Assembly (NCBI GenBank): GCA_947497495.1
Contig: CANMGT010000004.1
Coordinates: 173,730-237,729 of the forward strand
Length of the DNA: 64,000 bases
Direction: 5' to 3'
Source: an uncultured Lentibacter sp.
GTDB lineage: Bacteria; Pseudomonadota; Alphaproteobacteria; Rhodobacterales; Rhodobacteraceae
How positions within the stretch are numbered: the stretch's first letter is position 1; each line of letters starts with the position of its first letter. Below, in pieces: positions 19,078-26,932 of this stretch. Below the pieces are notes generated by a model, which made no database searches, was not told the origin of the DNA, and was given only the letters and a program-made list of their open reading frames with translations. The translations under genes and the position numbers were made by a program.

Positions 19078-20148
19078 ATGGACATAGTTGCACTGATTGA
19101 ACGGATCGGCGAGGCGCCCACAGTGGCGCTTTTCGGGCTGATCACCGGCATCGTTTTCGGCGTGGCCGCCCAGCGCAGCAAATTCTGCCTGCGCGCTGCG
19201 GCTGTCGAATTCGCCCGCGGGATGATGAAGGACAAGGTCGCCGTCTGGCTTCTGACCTTCTCAACCGCCCTTGTCTGGGTGCAAGGCGCGCAGCTTCTGG
19301 GTCTGTTTGAAACAGCCGATGCGCGGATGATGGCGGTGCCTGGCAGCTGGTCAGGCGCTGTGATCGGCGGGCTTCTGTTCGGCGCGGGTATGGTGTTGGC
19401 GCGGGGCTGCTCGGGGCGGCTTCTGGTGCTGGCCGCAACGGGCAACCTGCGCTCCGTGGTGGCGGGGCTTGTGTTTGCTGTCGTGGCGCAGATGTCTCTG
19501 TCTGGCGTTTTGTCGCCGCTGCGCGACAACCTCGCTGCACTTTGGGTCACAACGGGCGGACGCAACCTTGATTTGCTGGCATTCGTCGGCGCACCGCAAA
19601 CCGCTGGCCTCCTGCTTGGGCTGTTCACGGCGGGGCTGGCGCTCTATATTTCCTACAAGGAAAAGATCGGCCTTTCTCGGCTGGTGTTTGCCTCTGGCGT
19701 CGGCTTCTCTGTCGCGCTCGGATGGGTGCTGACCTATAGCCTGAGCCAAGTGGTGTTTGACCCGATCCAGATCGAAAGTGCGACCTTCTCGGGGCCGTCG
19801 GCACACACGCTGATGTTTTTCCTCGATCGCAACGCTGTGCTTGAGTTTGACGTGGGCCTCGTTCCGGGCGTTGTCATCGGCTCGTTCATTGCCGCTGTTC
19901 TGACCCGCGAGTTCAAGTTTCAGGGCTTTTCGGACGAAAGCAACATGCGCCGTTCGATGACGGGGGCCGTGCTGATGGGCTTTGGCGCCATGCTGGCAGG
20001 CGGCTGCGCCATCGGGGCTGGCGTTACCGGCGGTTCGATCTTTGCGGGCACTGCGTGGCTGGCGCTCTTTTGCATGTGGATCGGCGCTATGATCACCGAC
20101 TATCTCGTCGATCAACGCGGGATGAGCGCCAAAGGACAGGCTGTTTGA
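19078..20148 (+). CDS. YeeE/YedE family sulfur (thiosulfate-type) transporter
   Basis: Polytopic membrane protein of 356 residues with the three conserved Cys sites of the YeeE/YedE (TsuA) family: RSKFCLRAA near the N-terminus, ARGCSGRLL in the middle and LAGGCAIGAG near the C-terminus. In TsuA these relay thiosulfate across the membrane, so uptake of a reduced sulfur compound is likely. The ATG at 19078 is preceded by GAGGAA at proper spacing; the GTG at 19066 in the ORF track is less likely. Divergent from the MFS gene, followed by a 3' palindromic repeat unit. Confidence 0.88.
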   Translation: MDIVALIERIGEAPTVALFGLITGIVFGVAAQRSKFCLRAAAVEFARGMMKDKVAVWLLTFSTALVWVQGAQLLGLFETADARMMAVPGSWSGAVIGGLLFGAGMVLARGCSGRLLVLAATGNLRSVVAGLVFAVVAQMSLSGVLSPLRDNLAALWVTTGGRNLDLLAFVGAPQTAGLLLGLFTAGLALYISYKEKIGLSRLVFASGVGFSVALGWVLTYSLSQVVFDPIQIESATFSGPSAHTLMFFLDRNAVLEFDVGLVPGVVIGSFIAAVLTREFKFQGFSDESNMRRSMTGAVLMGFGAMLAGGCAIGAGVTGGSIFAGTAWLALFCMWIGAMITDYLVDQRGMSAKGQAV

Positions 20149-20225
20149 ATTCGAATTTCGCTGCGCGAAATCCGACAGGCTGGGGGGCCAGCCCCCCAGA
20201 CCCCCCGGGATATTTGGACCAAAAA
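20149..20225 (+). repeat. 3'-end palindromic repeat unit, copy A
   Basis: Directly after the YeeE/YedE stop. Two hairpins in series: ATTTCGC-tgc-GCGAAAT (20155-20171) and CTGGGGGG-ccag-CCCCCCAG (20180-20199), then a box ACCCCCCGGGATATTTGGAC. Copies B, C and D below share the same order and orientation relative to the preceding gene. The GC hairpin may act as a transcription terminator or 3' mRNA stabiliser. Confidence 0.75.
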
Positions 20226-20233
20226 GACAGACG

Positions 20234-22429
20234 TTAGTAAAAGTTTTGCGGATCGATATCGACGTTCAGGCGGAGTTGGTTGGGGAGCTTAAGGCCCTTC
20301 AGCCATTGGCGGATCGCACCTTGCAGGGGGGCGTCTTTAGGAGCCTTTATCAGCAGGCGCACACGGTGACGGCCGCGCACGCGGGCTATGGGCGCGGGTG
20401 CCGGGCCGAATACTTGAGCGCCGATGGCCTCTAGCGGAGCCGTGTTGCGCGCCAGATGTTCACCAAGCTCGAAGGCATCCTGTGGCTCGGGTGCGCTGAT
20501 GATCACACCCGCGAGCCGCCCGAAGGGGGGCATGCCCGAAACGCGCCGCTCGTCGGCTTCCGCGTGCCAGAAGGCCCGCTCTTTGCCGGACATGATCGCC
20601 CGCAACACAGGGTGATCGGGCTGATAGGTTTGCAGCATAGCAACGCCGCGCTTTTCGGCGCGCCCTGCCCGCCCCGACACCTGCCGCATTTGCTGGAACG
20701 TGCGCTCGGCGGCACGCATGTCAGAGCCCTGCAGGCTCAAATCGGCGTCGATGATGCCAACCAGCGTGAGCAGCGGGAAGTTGTGCCCCTTGGCCACCAG
20801 TTGCGTGCCGATGATGATGTCAGCGCCGCCTTCGGCGATGCTGGCAATCTGCGCCTTCAAAGCCCGCGCGCTGCCGAAAAGATCGGACGATAGCACTGCA
20901 ATGCGCGCCCCTTCGAAGCGCTCTCCAGCCTCCTCGGCAAGGCGCTCGACGCCCGGGCCGACGACAGCCAGCGAGTCTTCGCTTTCGCACGACGGGCAGG
21001 CCTCGGGGATCGGCTTGCTTTCGCCGCACTGGTGGCAGACCAGCCGCTTTTGAAACCGGTGCTCGACCATGCGTGCGTCGCAATGGTCGCACCCGATCTG
21101 CTCGCCACATTTGCGGCACAGCGTGACGGGCGCATAGCCGCGTCGATTGAGAAACAGCAGCGACTGCTCGCCGCGGCTGATCCGCGCTTTGACAGCATTC
21201 TCCAGCTCTGGCGATATCCAGCGGTTTGACGGCAACTTGACTTGCCGCATGTCGATGGTTTTCAGCTCGGGCAACACAGCCTCGCCATAGCGCGAGCCAA
21301 GCTCGACAAGGTCATACTTGCCGGATTGCGCGTTCGTCCAGCTTTCAAGGCTGGGCGTGGCCGACGCCAGAACAACCTGCGCCGAGCACAAAGACGCGCG
21401 CAAAACAGACATGTCGCGGGCGTTGTATAGCACGCCGTCTTCCTGCTTGTAGGAGGTGTCGTGCTCCTCATCGACCACGATCAACCCCAAGTCGCGGAAC
21501 GGCAAAAACAGCGCCGAGCGCGCGCCAACGACCACGTCAGCAGCCCCCTCACCCACCATCTTCCAAGTGCGGCGGCGCTCTGTCATCGTCACGCCCGAGT
21601 GCCACTCGGCGGCTTTCGCGCCAAAGCGCGCTTCGACGCGTTTCATAAACTCGGCCGACAGAGCGATCTCGGGCAGAAGCACCAAGGCCTGCCGCCCCTT
21701 GCGCAGGGTTTCTGCGACAGCTTCAAGGTAAACCTCCGTCTTACCTGAGCCTGTGATGCCCCACAAAAGCGTGCTGGCGTAGGCCCCTGCCTTGACCTTG
21801 TCACAAAGCTGGTTGGCAGCGGCTTCCTGCGCCTCCGTCAGGTCTTTGCGGCCAAAGTCTGGCGTAAGTCGCGGGAACGGCAAGTCACGCGGCGTGTCTT
21901 CCTCAAGCACAACGCCCTGCTTGACGAGTCCCTTAATCACCGAGGGCGTCACGTCTGCGTGCTCGGCCAACTCGCGCTGCGTAAACGACAACCCGCCGTA
22001 GTCTTCAAAGACAGCAAGCACGCGGCGGCGCGCCTCGGTCATGCGGTCAGGCATGGCCACGCCTTTGCGCAAGATCTTCTGCATCGAAGGCGGGTTTGAC
22101 AGCCCCGGTGCGCGCGTTGCCAGCCGCAGCATCTGCGTGATCGGCGTCAGCGTATAGGCGGCACATTTCACCAGGAACTCGCGCATTTCGGGGCGCATCG
22201 GCGCGACATCCAAAACGCGGCTCACAGAGCGCGCCTTGCTCAAGTCAAAGCCGCCACGTCCCTTGCCCCAGACCACGCCGATGACTTTGCGCGGCCCCAA
22301 AGGCACCTCAACGAATGCCCCCAAGTGACACCCGCCCTCGCAGGCTTTATAGTCCAGCGGGCGATGGATCGGCTGTGTTGTCAGAACACTGACAAGCTCG
22401 CCTTCGCTGAAATAGTCCTGCTCGGCCAC
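20234..22429 (-). CDS. priA: PriA, primosomal replication-restart helicase
   Basis: 3'-5' DNA helicase that reloads the replisome at stalled forks. The N-terminal 3'-DNA-binding domain includes [13 protein letters not shown]. The helicase core has Walker [15 protein letters not shown] and [10 protein letters not shown] box II. Zinc-binding Cys motifs are [14 protein letters not shown] and [17 protein letters not shown], and helicase motif V/VI lies in [12 protein letters not shown] and [13 protein letters not shown]. The ORF-track GTG at 22513 runs into the divergent fsa leader. The GTG at 22429, with GGAG upstream, gives 731 residues and the usual N-terminus. Confidence 0.95.
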   Translation of the reverse strand: MAEQDYFSEGELVSVLTTQPIHRPLDYKACEGGCHLGAFVEVPLGPRKVIGVVWGKGRGGFDLSKARSVSRVLDVAPMRPEMREFLVKCAAYTLTPITQMLRLATRAPGLSNPPSMQKILRKGVAMPDRMTEARRRVLAVFEDYGGLSFTQRELAEHADVTPSVIKGLVKQGVVLEEDTPRDLPFPRLTPDFGRKDLTEAQEAAANQLCDKVKAGAYASTLLWGITGSGKTEVYLEAVAETLRKGRQALVLLPEIALSAEFMKRVEARFGAKAAEWHSGVTMTERRRTWKMVGEGAADVVVGARSALFLPFRDLGLIVVDEEHDTSYKQEDGVLYNARDMSVLRASLCSAQVVLASATPSLESWTNAQSGKYDLVELGSRYGEAVLPELKTIDMRQVKLPSNRWISPELENAVKARISRGEQSLLFLNRRGYAPVTLCRKCGEQIGCDHCDARMVEHRFQKRLVCHQCGESKPIPEACPSCESEDSLAVVGPGVERLAEEAGERFEGARIAVLSSDLFGSARALKAQIASIAEGGADIIIGTQLVAKGHNFPLLTLVGIIDADLSLQGSDMRAAERTFQQMRQVSGRAGRAEKRGVAMLQTYQPDHPVLRAIMSGKERAFWHAEADERRVSGMPPFGRLAGVIISAPEPQDAFELGEHLARNTAPLEAIGAQVFGPAPAPIARVRGRHRVRLLIKAPKDAPLQGAIRQWLKGLKLPNQLRLNVDIDPQNFY

Positions 22430-22516
22430 CTGTTGCTCCGGTTTGGGGGTTTGCGCATGCCTTTCTATGAGGTAAAGCTGCCCACGACAATTCCAAAGCC
22501 AAGAAGGCCGCACTTT

Positions 22517-23170
22517 ATGAAGTTCTTTGTAGACACCGCCGAAATCGACGAAATCGCCGAGCTGAATGATCTGGGCATGGTGGATGGCGTCACAACCAAC
22601 CCCTCGCTGATCATGAAGTCAGGCCGCGACATTTTGGAAGTCACCAAAGAGATCGCCGCAATGGTGAGCGGGCCTGTGAGCGCCGAAGTGGTGGCGCTTG
22701 ACGCGGACACGATGATCGCCGAGGGGCGCAAACTTGCCGCCATCGCCGACAACATCGCCGTCAAAGTGCCGCTCACATGGGCGGGCCTCAAGGCTTGCAA
22801 CACGCTGACAAACGAAGGCCACATGGTCAACGTGACGCTGTGCTTCTCGGCCAATCAGGCGCTGCTCGCCGCAAAAGCGGGCGCAACCTTCATCAGCCCG
22901 TTCATCGGGCGGCTTGACGACATCAACCTGGACGGTATCGAACTCATCGAAGATATCCGCACCGTCTACGACAATTACGGCTATGAAACGCAGATTCTTG
23001 CGGCCTCTATTCGCACCGTCAACCACGTGCTTGACTGCGCCCGCATCGGTGCCGATGTGATGACTGCGCCACCCAAAGTTATCAAGGCGATGGCCAACCA
23101 TGTTCTCACAGACAACGGCCTTGCGGCATTTATGTCCGATTGGGAAAAAACAGGTCAAAAAATCCTGTAA
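22517..23170 (+). CDS. fsa: fructose-6-phosphate aldolase / small transaldolase
   Basis: Short transaldolase-family (TalC/Fsa) enzyme of 217 residues forming a Schiff base with its sugar substrate. The start [16 protein letters not shown] and [10 protein letters not shown] are the family N-terminus. The catalytic Lys is in [15 protein letters not shown], and [14 protein letters not shown] is a further family signature. The ORF track begins at 22325 inside the divergent priA region; ATG 22517 is the correct start by homology. Sequence alone does not separate transaldolase from fructose-6-phosphate aldolase activity in this subfamily. Confidence 0.9.
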   Translation: MKFFVDTAEIDEIAELNDLGMVDGVTTNPSLIMKSGRDILEVTKEIAAMVSGPVSAEVVALDADTMIAEGRKLAAIADNIAVKVPLTWAGLKACNTLTNEGHMVNVTLCFSANQALLAAKAGATFISPFIGRLDDINLDGIELIEDIRTVYDNYGYETQILAASIRTVNHVLDCARIGADVMTAPPKVIKAMANHVLTDNGLAAFMSDWEKTGQKIL

Positions 23171-23206
23171 GTGTGCTATAAGGCGACAAAATATTAAGAG
23201 GCACGC

Positions 23207-23911
23207 ATGAGCAGCAAGCCACGCATCGAAGACACATTGCGCGAGAAAATCATTACGCAGCCTGACGTTATCTTGGACGATCAGGACCTTATGCGCGCCC
23301 TCATCGCCGCCAACGAGCGCACGATGGGCGGCAATATCGTTGATTTGCGCGGCATCGCGATGGAACGCCTTGAGGCCCGCCTTGACCGCTTGGAAGACAC
23401 GCACCGTAGCGTAATTGCCGCAGCTTACGAAAACCTCGCTGGAACCAACCAGGTGCACCGCGCGATTCTGCGCATGCTTGATCCGCACGAGTTTGAGCCA
23501 TTCCTGAAAGACTTGGACGGGCCGGTTGCGGAAATTCTGCGCGTCGATTGCGTGAAGCTAGTGCTTGAATCCGTCCAGAACGACAATGACCCAGCCGTGC
23601 AACGTCTGGGTGAAGTGCTCACAGTCGTTGAACCGGGCTACATCGAGGCCTACCTCAACGCAGGCACCACGCTTGAAGCGCGCCAGGTCACGCTGCGCCA
23701 AGTCGAAGAAGGCGCCGATGTCTACGGTGACAAGGCAAACTTCATCCGCTCGGAAGCCTGCCTCAAGCTCAACCTCGGCGAAGGCCGTTTGCCGGGCATG
23801 TTGCTCATGGGCGGCGAAGACCCGCACCAGTTTACGCCCCAACAAGGCACTGACTTGCTGTCGTTCTTTGCGGGTGTATTTGAAAGAGCCATGCGCCGCT
23901 GGTTGTCATGA
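23207..23911 (+). CDS. DUF484 family protein
   Basis: A 234-residue cytosolic protein of the DUF484 family, predicted to have a GAF-like C-terminal domain. Family features visible are VILDDQDLMRALIAANE, GNIVDLRGIAMERLEARLDRL with a coiled-coil tendency, and the C-terminal GMLLMGGEDPHQFTPQQGTDLLSFFAGVFERA. DUF484 genes commonly sit directly upstream of xerC, as here, with a 4-bp ATGA overlap, which suggests a link to chromosome-dimer resolution or its expression. The biochemical role is unknown. Confidence 0.9.
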   Translation: MSSKPRIEDTLREKIITQPDVILDDQDLMRALIAANERTMGGNIVDLRGIAMERLEARLDRLEDTHRSVIAAAYENLAGTNQVHRAILRMLDPHEFEPFLKDLDGPVAEILRVDCVKLVLESVQNDNDPAVQRLGEVLTVVEPGYIEAYLNAGTTLEARQVTLRQVEEGADVYGDKANFIRSEACLKLNLGEGRLPGMLLMGGEDPHQFTPQQGTDLLSFFAGVFERAMRRWLS

Positions 23912-24852
23912 CCGCTGAAGCTGCGTTTGTATCCCCCGCCCTGCGCGATGCGGTGCAAACATGGCTAGACACCCGCCGCGCCTTGAAGGCCGCCTCGGAC
24001 AACACGGTTGAGGCCTACGCGCGCGATGTGCACGATTTTCTCGGTTTCTTCGCCAGTTACAAGGGCGGTGAAACCGGGCTTACCGCGCTCAAATCCCTCA
24101 CGATAACCGACGTGCGCGCATGGCTTGCCAGCCTGCGCGCCGAAGGGCTTGCCTCGCGTTCAATCGCCCGCAAACTCTCGGCCAACAAGAGCTTTTTTCG
24201 CTGGCTCGGCGAGCGTGAGGGCTTTGAAGCCACAGCGCTGCTCAACGCCCGTGCGCCCAAGTTTCAGGCCAAGTTGCCGCGCCCGCTTGCGCCCGACGCC
24301 GCCCGCGACGTGCTCCAAACCGTTGAACTTCAGTCAACGACGCCTTGGGTTGGCGCGCGCGACACGGCCGTCATCACCCTGCTCTACGGCTGCGGCCTGC
24401 GGATATCCGAAGCGCTCGGCCTGCAAATGTACGACGCCCCGCTGCCTGCCATTCTGCGCATCACGGGAAAGGGGGGCCGCGAGCGAGTCGTTCCCGTCAT
24501 CGACGCCGCGCGCGACGCTGTCGCAGCCTACCTCAAGCTCTGCCCCTTTGCCGGCCTTGAAGGCCCGCTCTTTCGCGGTGTGCGCGGCGGGAAGCTTAGC
24601 CCCCGCATCATCCAGAAAGTCATGCAAGACACGCGCCTACAACTTGGCTTGCCTTCCTCGGCCACGCCCCATGCCATGCGCCACAGCTTTGCCACGCACC
24701 TGCTCACAGCAGGCGGCGACTTGCGCGCCATCCAAGAGTTGCTTGGCCACGCGTCTCTTTCTACAACCCAAGCCTATACAGCCGTTGACGCCCAGCACCT
24801 GATGGATGTCTACGAAAAGTCACACCCGAAATCTGCGAGCAATGCCAAATGA
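23908..24852 (+). CDS. xerC: XerC-type tyrosine recombinase
   Basis: Site-specific recombinase that, with XerD, resolves chromosome dimers at dif. The N-terminal SAM-like core-binding domain is followed by the catalytic domain with the tyrosine-recombinase residues: Arg in YGCGLRISEALGL, Lys in ITGKGGRERVVPV, H-x-x-R in HAMRHSFATHLL, His in LLGHASLSTTQAY and the nucleophilic Tyr in that last segment. Length 314 is normal. It overlaps both DUF484 and pcs by 4 bp. A XerC identity over XerD rests on the DUF484 neighbour. Confidence 0.93.
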   Translation: MTAEAAFVSPALRDAVQTWLDTRRALKAASDNTVEAYARDVHDFLGFFASYKGGETGLTALKSLTITDVRAWLASLRAEGLASRSIARKLSANKSFFRWLGEREGFEATALLNARAPKFQAKLPRPLAPDAARDVLQTVELQSTTPWVGARDTAVITLLYGCGLRISEALGLQMYDAPLPAILRITGKGGRERVVPVIDAARDAVAAYLKLCPFAGLEGPLFRGVRGGKLSPRIIQKVMQDTRLQLGLPSSATPHAMRHSFATHLLTAGGDLRAIQELLGHASLSTTQAYTAVDAQHLMDVYEKSHPKSASNAK

Positions 24853-25544
24853 CAGCCCAAGTCAAAGCCCTCTCCGTTCACCTGCTGACAGCCACAGGCG
24901 CGGTCTTCGCAATGCTCGCCATGCTTGAAGCGATCGAAAAAGACTGGGCGATGATGTTCGTCTGGCTGATCGTCGCCTTCGCGGTTGATGGCGTCGATGG
25001 CCCGCTTGCGCGCCACTATCACGTCAAGCATTACGCACCGCAGTTTGACGGCGTGCTGCTTGATCTGATCATCGACTATCTCACCTATGTCTTTATCCCC
25101 GCCTATGCCCTTTATGCCTCTGGGCTCATGGACGGCTGGTCAGGCTGGGTGGCGATCATTGTCATCACTTTCGGCTCGGCCATGTATTTCGCCGACACGC
25201 GAATGAAGACCGCCGACAATTCCTTCGCAGGCTTCCCAGGCTGCTGGAACATGGTGGTGCTCGTGCTCTTCGCCCTCTCGCCGCCTTGGCAAACCTGCCT
25301 CGTGCTTGTAGCGGTTCTCACGGTGACAATGTTCGTTCCCGTCAAGTTCATCCACCCCGTCCGCACAGACCGCTGGCGCATCGTCTCGCTGCCCATGGCG
25401 CTGGTGTGGACAGTCTTCGCAGGCTTCGCCGCATGGGAAAGCTTTGATCCGATCCCGCTCGTCTTCTGGGGCCTGATGATCACCTCGATCTACCTGCTTG
25501 TTGCAGGCGCGGCGCAACAAGTGATGTATGGCAAAGACGGCTAA
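24849..25544 (+). CDS. pcs: phosphatidylcholine synthase (Pcs)
   Basis: Integral-membrane CDP-alcohol phosphotransferase that condenses CDP-diacylglycerol with choline to make phosphatidylcholine. The motif DG-x2-AR-x12-G-x3-D-x3-D is intact: DGPLAR at 50-55, then G68, D72 and D76. The 12-residue spacing, rather than 8, is what I recall for Pcs and separates it from PgsA or PssA. Seven or eight hydrophobic segments are visible in 231 residues. It implies phosphatidylcholine in the membrane and use of external choline. It overlaps xerC by 4 bp and the convergent ogt by 4 bp. Confidence 0.92.
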   Translation: MTAQVKALSVHLLTATGAVFAMLAMLEAIEKDWAMMFVWLIVAFAVDGVDGPLARHYHVKHYAPQFDGVLLDLIIDYLTYVFIPAYALYASGLMDGWSGWVAIIVITFGSAMYFADTRMKTADNSFAGFPGCWNMVVLVLFALSPPWQTCLVLVAVLTVTMFVPVKFIHPVRTDRWRIVSLPMALVWTVFAGFAAWESFDPIPLVFWGLMITSIYLLVAGAAQQVMYGKDG

Positions 25545-25990
25545 ATCAAAAGCCCTCCGGCCCCTTCATGTTTGAGCAACCAAACCTTTGTCTCAACTCC
25601 GCCCGTGCCTGAAAACCCGCCAAGGCTGCTGGCCCCCAAAACCCTATGACAGGGGATGATCACAGGGATCGGGTTGCCCCCGCAAGCCTGCCCTACGGCC
25701 TGCGCAGGCACGCCGAGGCGCTTGGAAATGTCGCCGTAGGTCAACGTCTCCCCAAACGGGATCGCGCTCATCACATCACAGACCGCGCGCTGGAAGTCCG
25801 AGCCTCGCACCCGCAACGGCAAGTCAAACGCCGTCAGCGTGCCCACATAGTAAGCCGTGATCTGACGTGCGGCCTCGTCGAGCAAATCGGAATGGTCTTC
25901 AAAGTCGCCGCCCCACTCTGCCCGCACAATCGCACCACCTTCCTCACTCAACGTAAACGGCCCTGTCGGGGTCTGAACGGTCAGATGCAT
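25541..25990 (-). CDS. ogt: methylated-DNA-[protein]-cysteine S-methyltransferase
   Basis: Suicide repair enzyme that transfers the methyl group from O6-methylguanine to its own Cys. The active-site motif IIPCHRVLG is near residue 112, followed by the family GGFSGTGGVETKVWLLKHEG; the helix-turn-helix region FGETLTYGDISKRLGVPAQAVGQACGGNP is intact. At 149 residues it is the short Ogt form without an Ada domain. A very good ribosome site (AAGGAGG) precedes the ATG, and a long hairpin sits just upstream of that site. Confidence 0.93.
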   Translation of the reverse strand: MHLTVQTPTGPFTLSEEGGAIVRAEWGGDFEDHSDLLDEAARQITAYYVGTLTAFDLPLRVRGSDFQRAVCDVMSAIPFGETLTYGDISKRLGVPAQAVGQACGGNPIPVIIPCHRVLGASSLGGFSGTGGVETKVWLLKHEGAGGLLI

Positions 25991-26003
25991 TATGCCTCCT
26001 TAA

Positions 26004-26049
26004 GCGCCTGTGAGCGCGGGGTGGGTGGTTGGGCGCCGCTCACAGGCGC
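26004..26049 (-). promoter_or_regulatory. 13-bp stem hairpin abutting the ogt ribosome-binding site
   Basis: GCGCCTGTGAGCG (26004-26016) pairs perfectly with CGCTCACAGGCGC (26037-26049) around a 20-base G/C-rich loop. Read leftward it follows the EamA stop by 18 bases and ends only a few bases before AAGGAGG of ogt. It may terminate EamA transcripts or act in the ogt leader. There is no clear U tract, which weakens the terminator reading. Confidence 0.55.
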
Positions 26050-26067
26050 ATCTTTACAGGCTCTCAA

Positions 26068-26904
26068 TCAAAGCCGCGTTAACACAACCCCGCCGACAAT
26101 CAGCAAGGCTGCAAGGGCTTTGCCCCTGTCCATCCTGTCCTTAAAGAACAGCCATCCGATCAGAACCGCAAACAAAATCGACGTCTCGCGCAGCGCCGTC
26201 ACCAAAGCAATCGGCGCGACTGTCATGGCCCAAACCGCGATCGCATAGGCGCAATAAGACGCCGCCGCCGCCAAAGCGCCAATGCCCCAGTCCCTTCGGC
26301 TCGCGCGCATCCCCGCCGTGCCGCGCAACGCCAAAATCAACGGCGAGAACAGCAAAGCATCAAAAGCAAACAGCCAGCCGACATACATCACAGCGTTGCC
26401 CGCCTCGCGCGCCCCAAGCCCGTCAACCAGCGAATAGCCCGCCGTCATGCACGCCGAGCCAAGCGCCAAAGGCACCAGCTTTCGGCTCTCGCCATTGGTG
26501 AAAGCCCCGCGCGCCATCAGCGCAATGCCAAGGCCCAAAAGCACAATCGCGCCGTATTCCACGGGCTTGATCACATCGATCAGCAGCAAAGCCGACACAA
26601 GCGTAACAATCATCGGCGCCGCCCCGCGCGCGATCGGGTAGACGCGGCTCAAATCCCCCTGTTCATAGGCAAAGGCCAAGAACAGCTTATAGCCCGCGTG
26701 AAACACCCCCGACGCCGCCAGCCAAAGCCAGACCTCTCCCGCAGGCCAAGGCTGGGTCATGGCAATGCCAAACCCCGCCACGCCCTGCACCAAAGTGAGG
26801 ATAAACATAGAGGCAATTTTGGAAGCGCCCGTCTTGATGAGCGCGTTCCAGCTCGCATGCAAAAGTGCTGCACCAAGGACAGCCAGAAAGACCGTCAGGC
26901 TCAT
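26068..26904 (-). CDS. EamA/DMT family permease
   Basis: Drug/metabolite-transporter superfamily membrane protein of 278 residues with about ten hydrophobic segments in two EamA repeats. The first opens MSLTVFLAVLGAALLHASWNALIK, with the typical HASWN motif, and the second contains TAGYSLVDGLGAREAG. The C-terminus AVLIGWLFFKDRMDRGKALAALLIVGGVVL is the classical second-repeat end. Substrate cannot be predicted. It follows ileS in the same direction with a 28-bp gap, so co-transcription is likely. Confidence 0.85.
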   Translation of the reverse strand: MSLTVFLAVLGAALLHASWNALIKTGASKIASMFILTLVQGVAGFGIAMTQPWPAGEVWLWLAASGVFHAGYKLFLAFAYEQGDLSRVYPIARGAAPMIVTLVSALLLIDVIKPVEYGAIVLLGLGIALMARGAFTNGESRKLVPLALGSACMTAGYSLVDGLGAREAGNAVMYVGWLFAFDALLFSPLILALRGTAGMRASRRDWGIGALAAAASYCAYAIAVWAMTVAPIALVTALRETSILFAVLIGWLFFKDRMDRGKALAALLIVGGVVLTRL

Positions 26905-26932
26905 ACCGAGCCTGCCTCAGCGCAGCAGCAGA

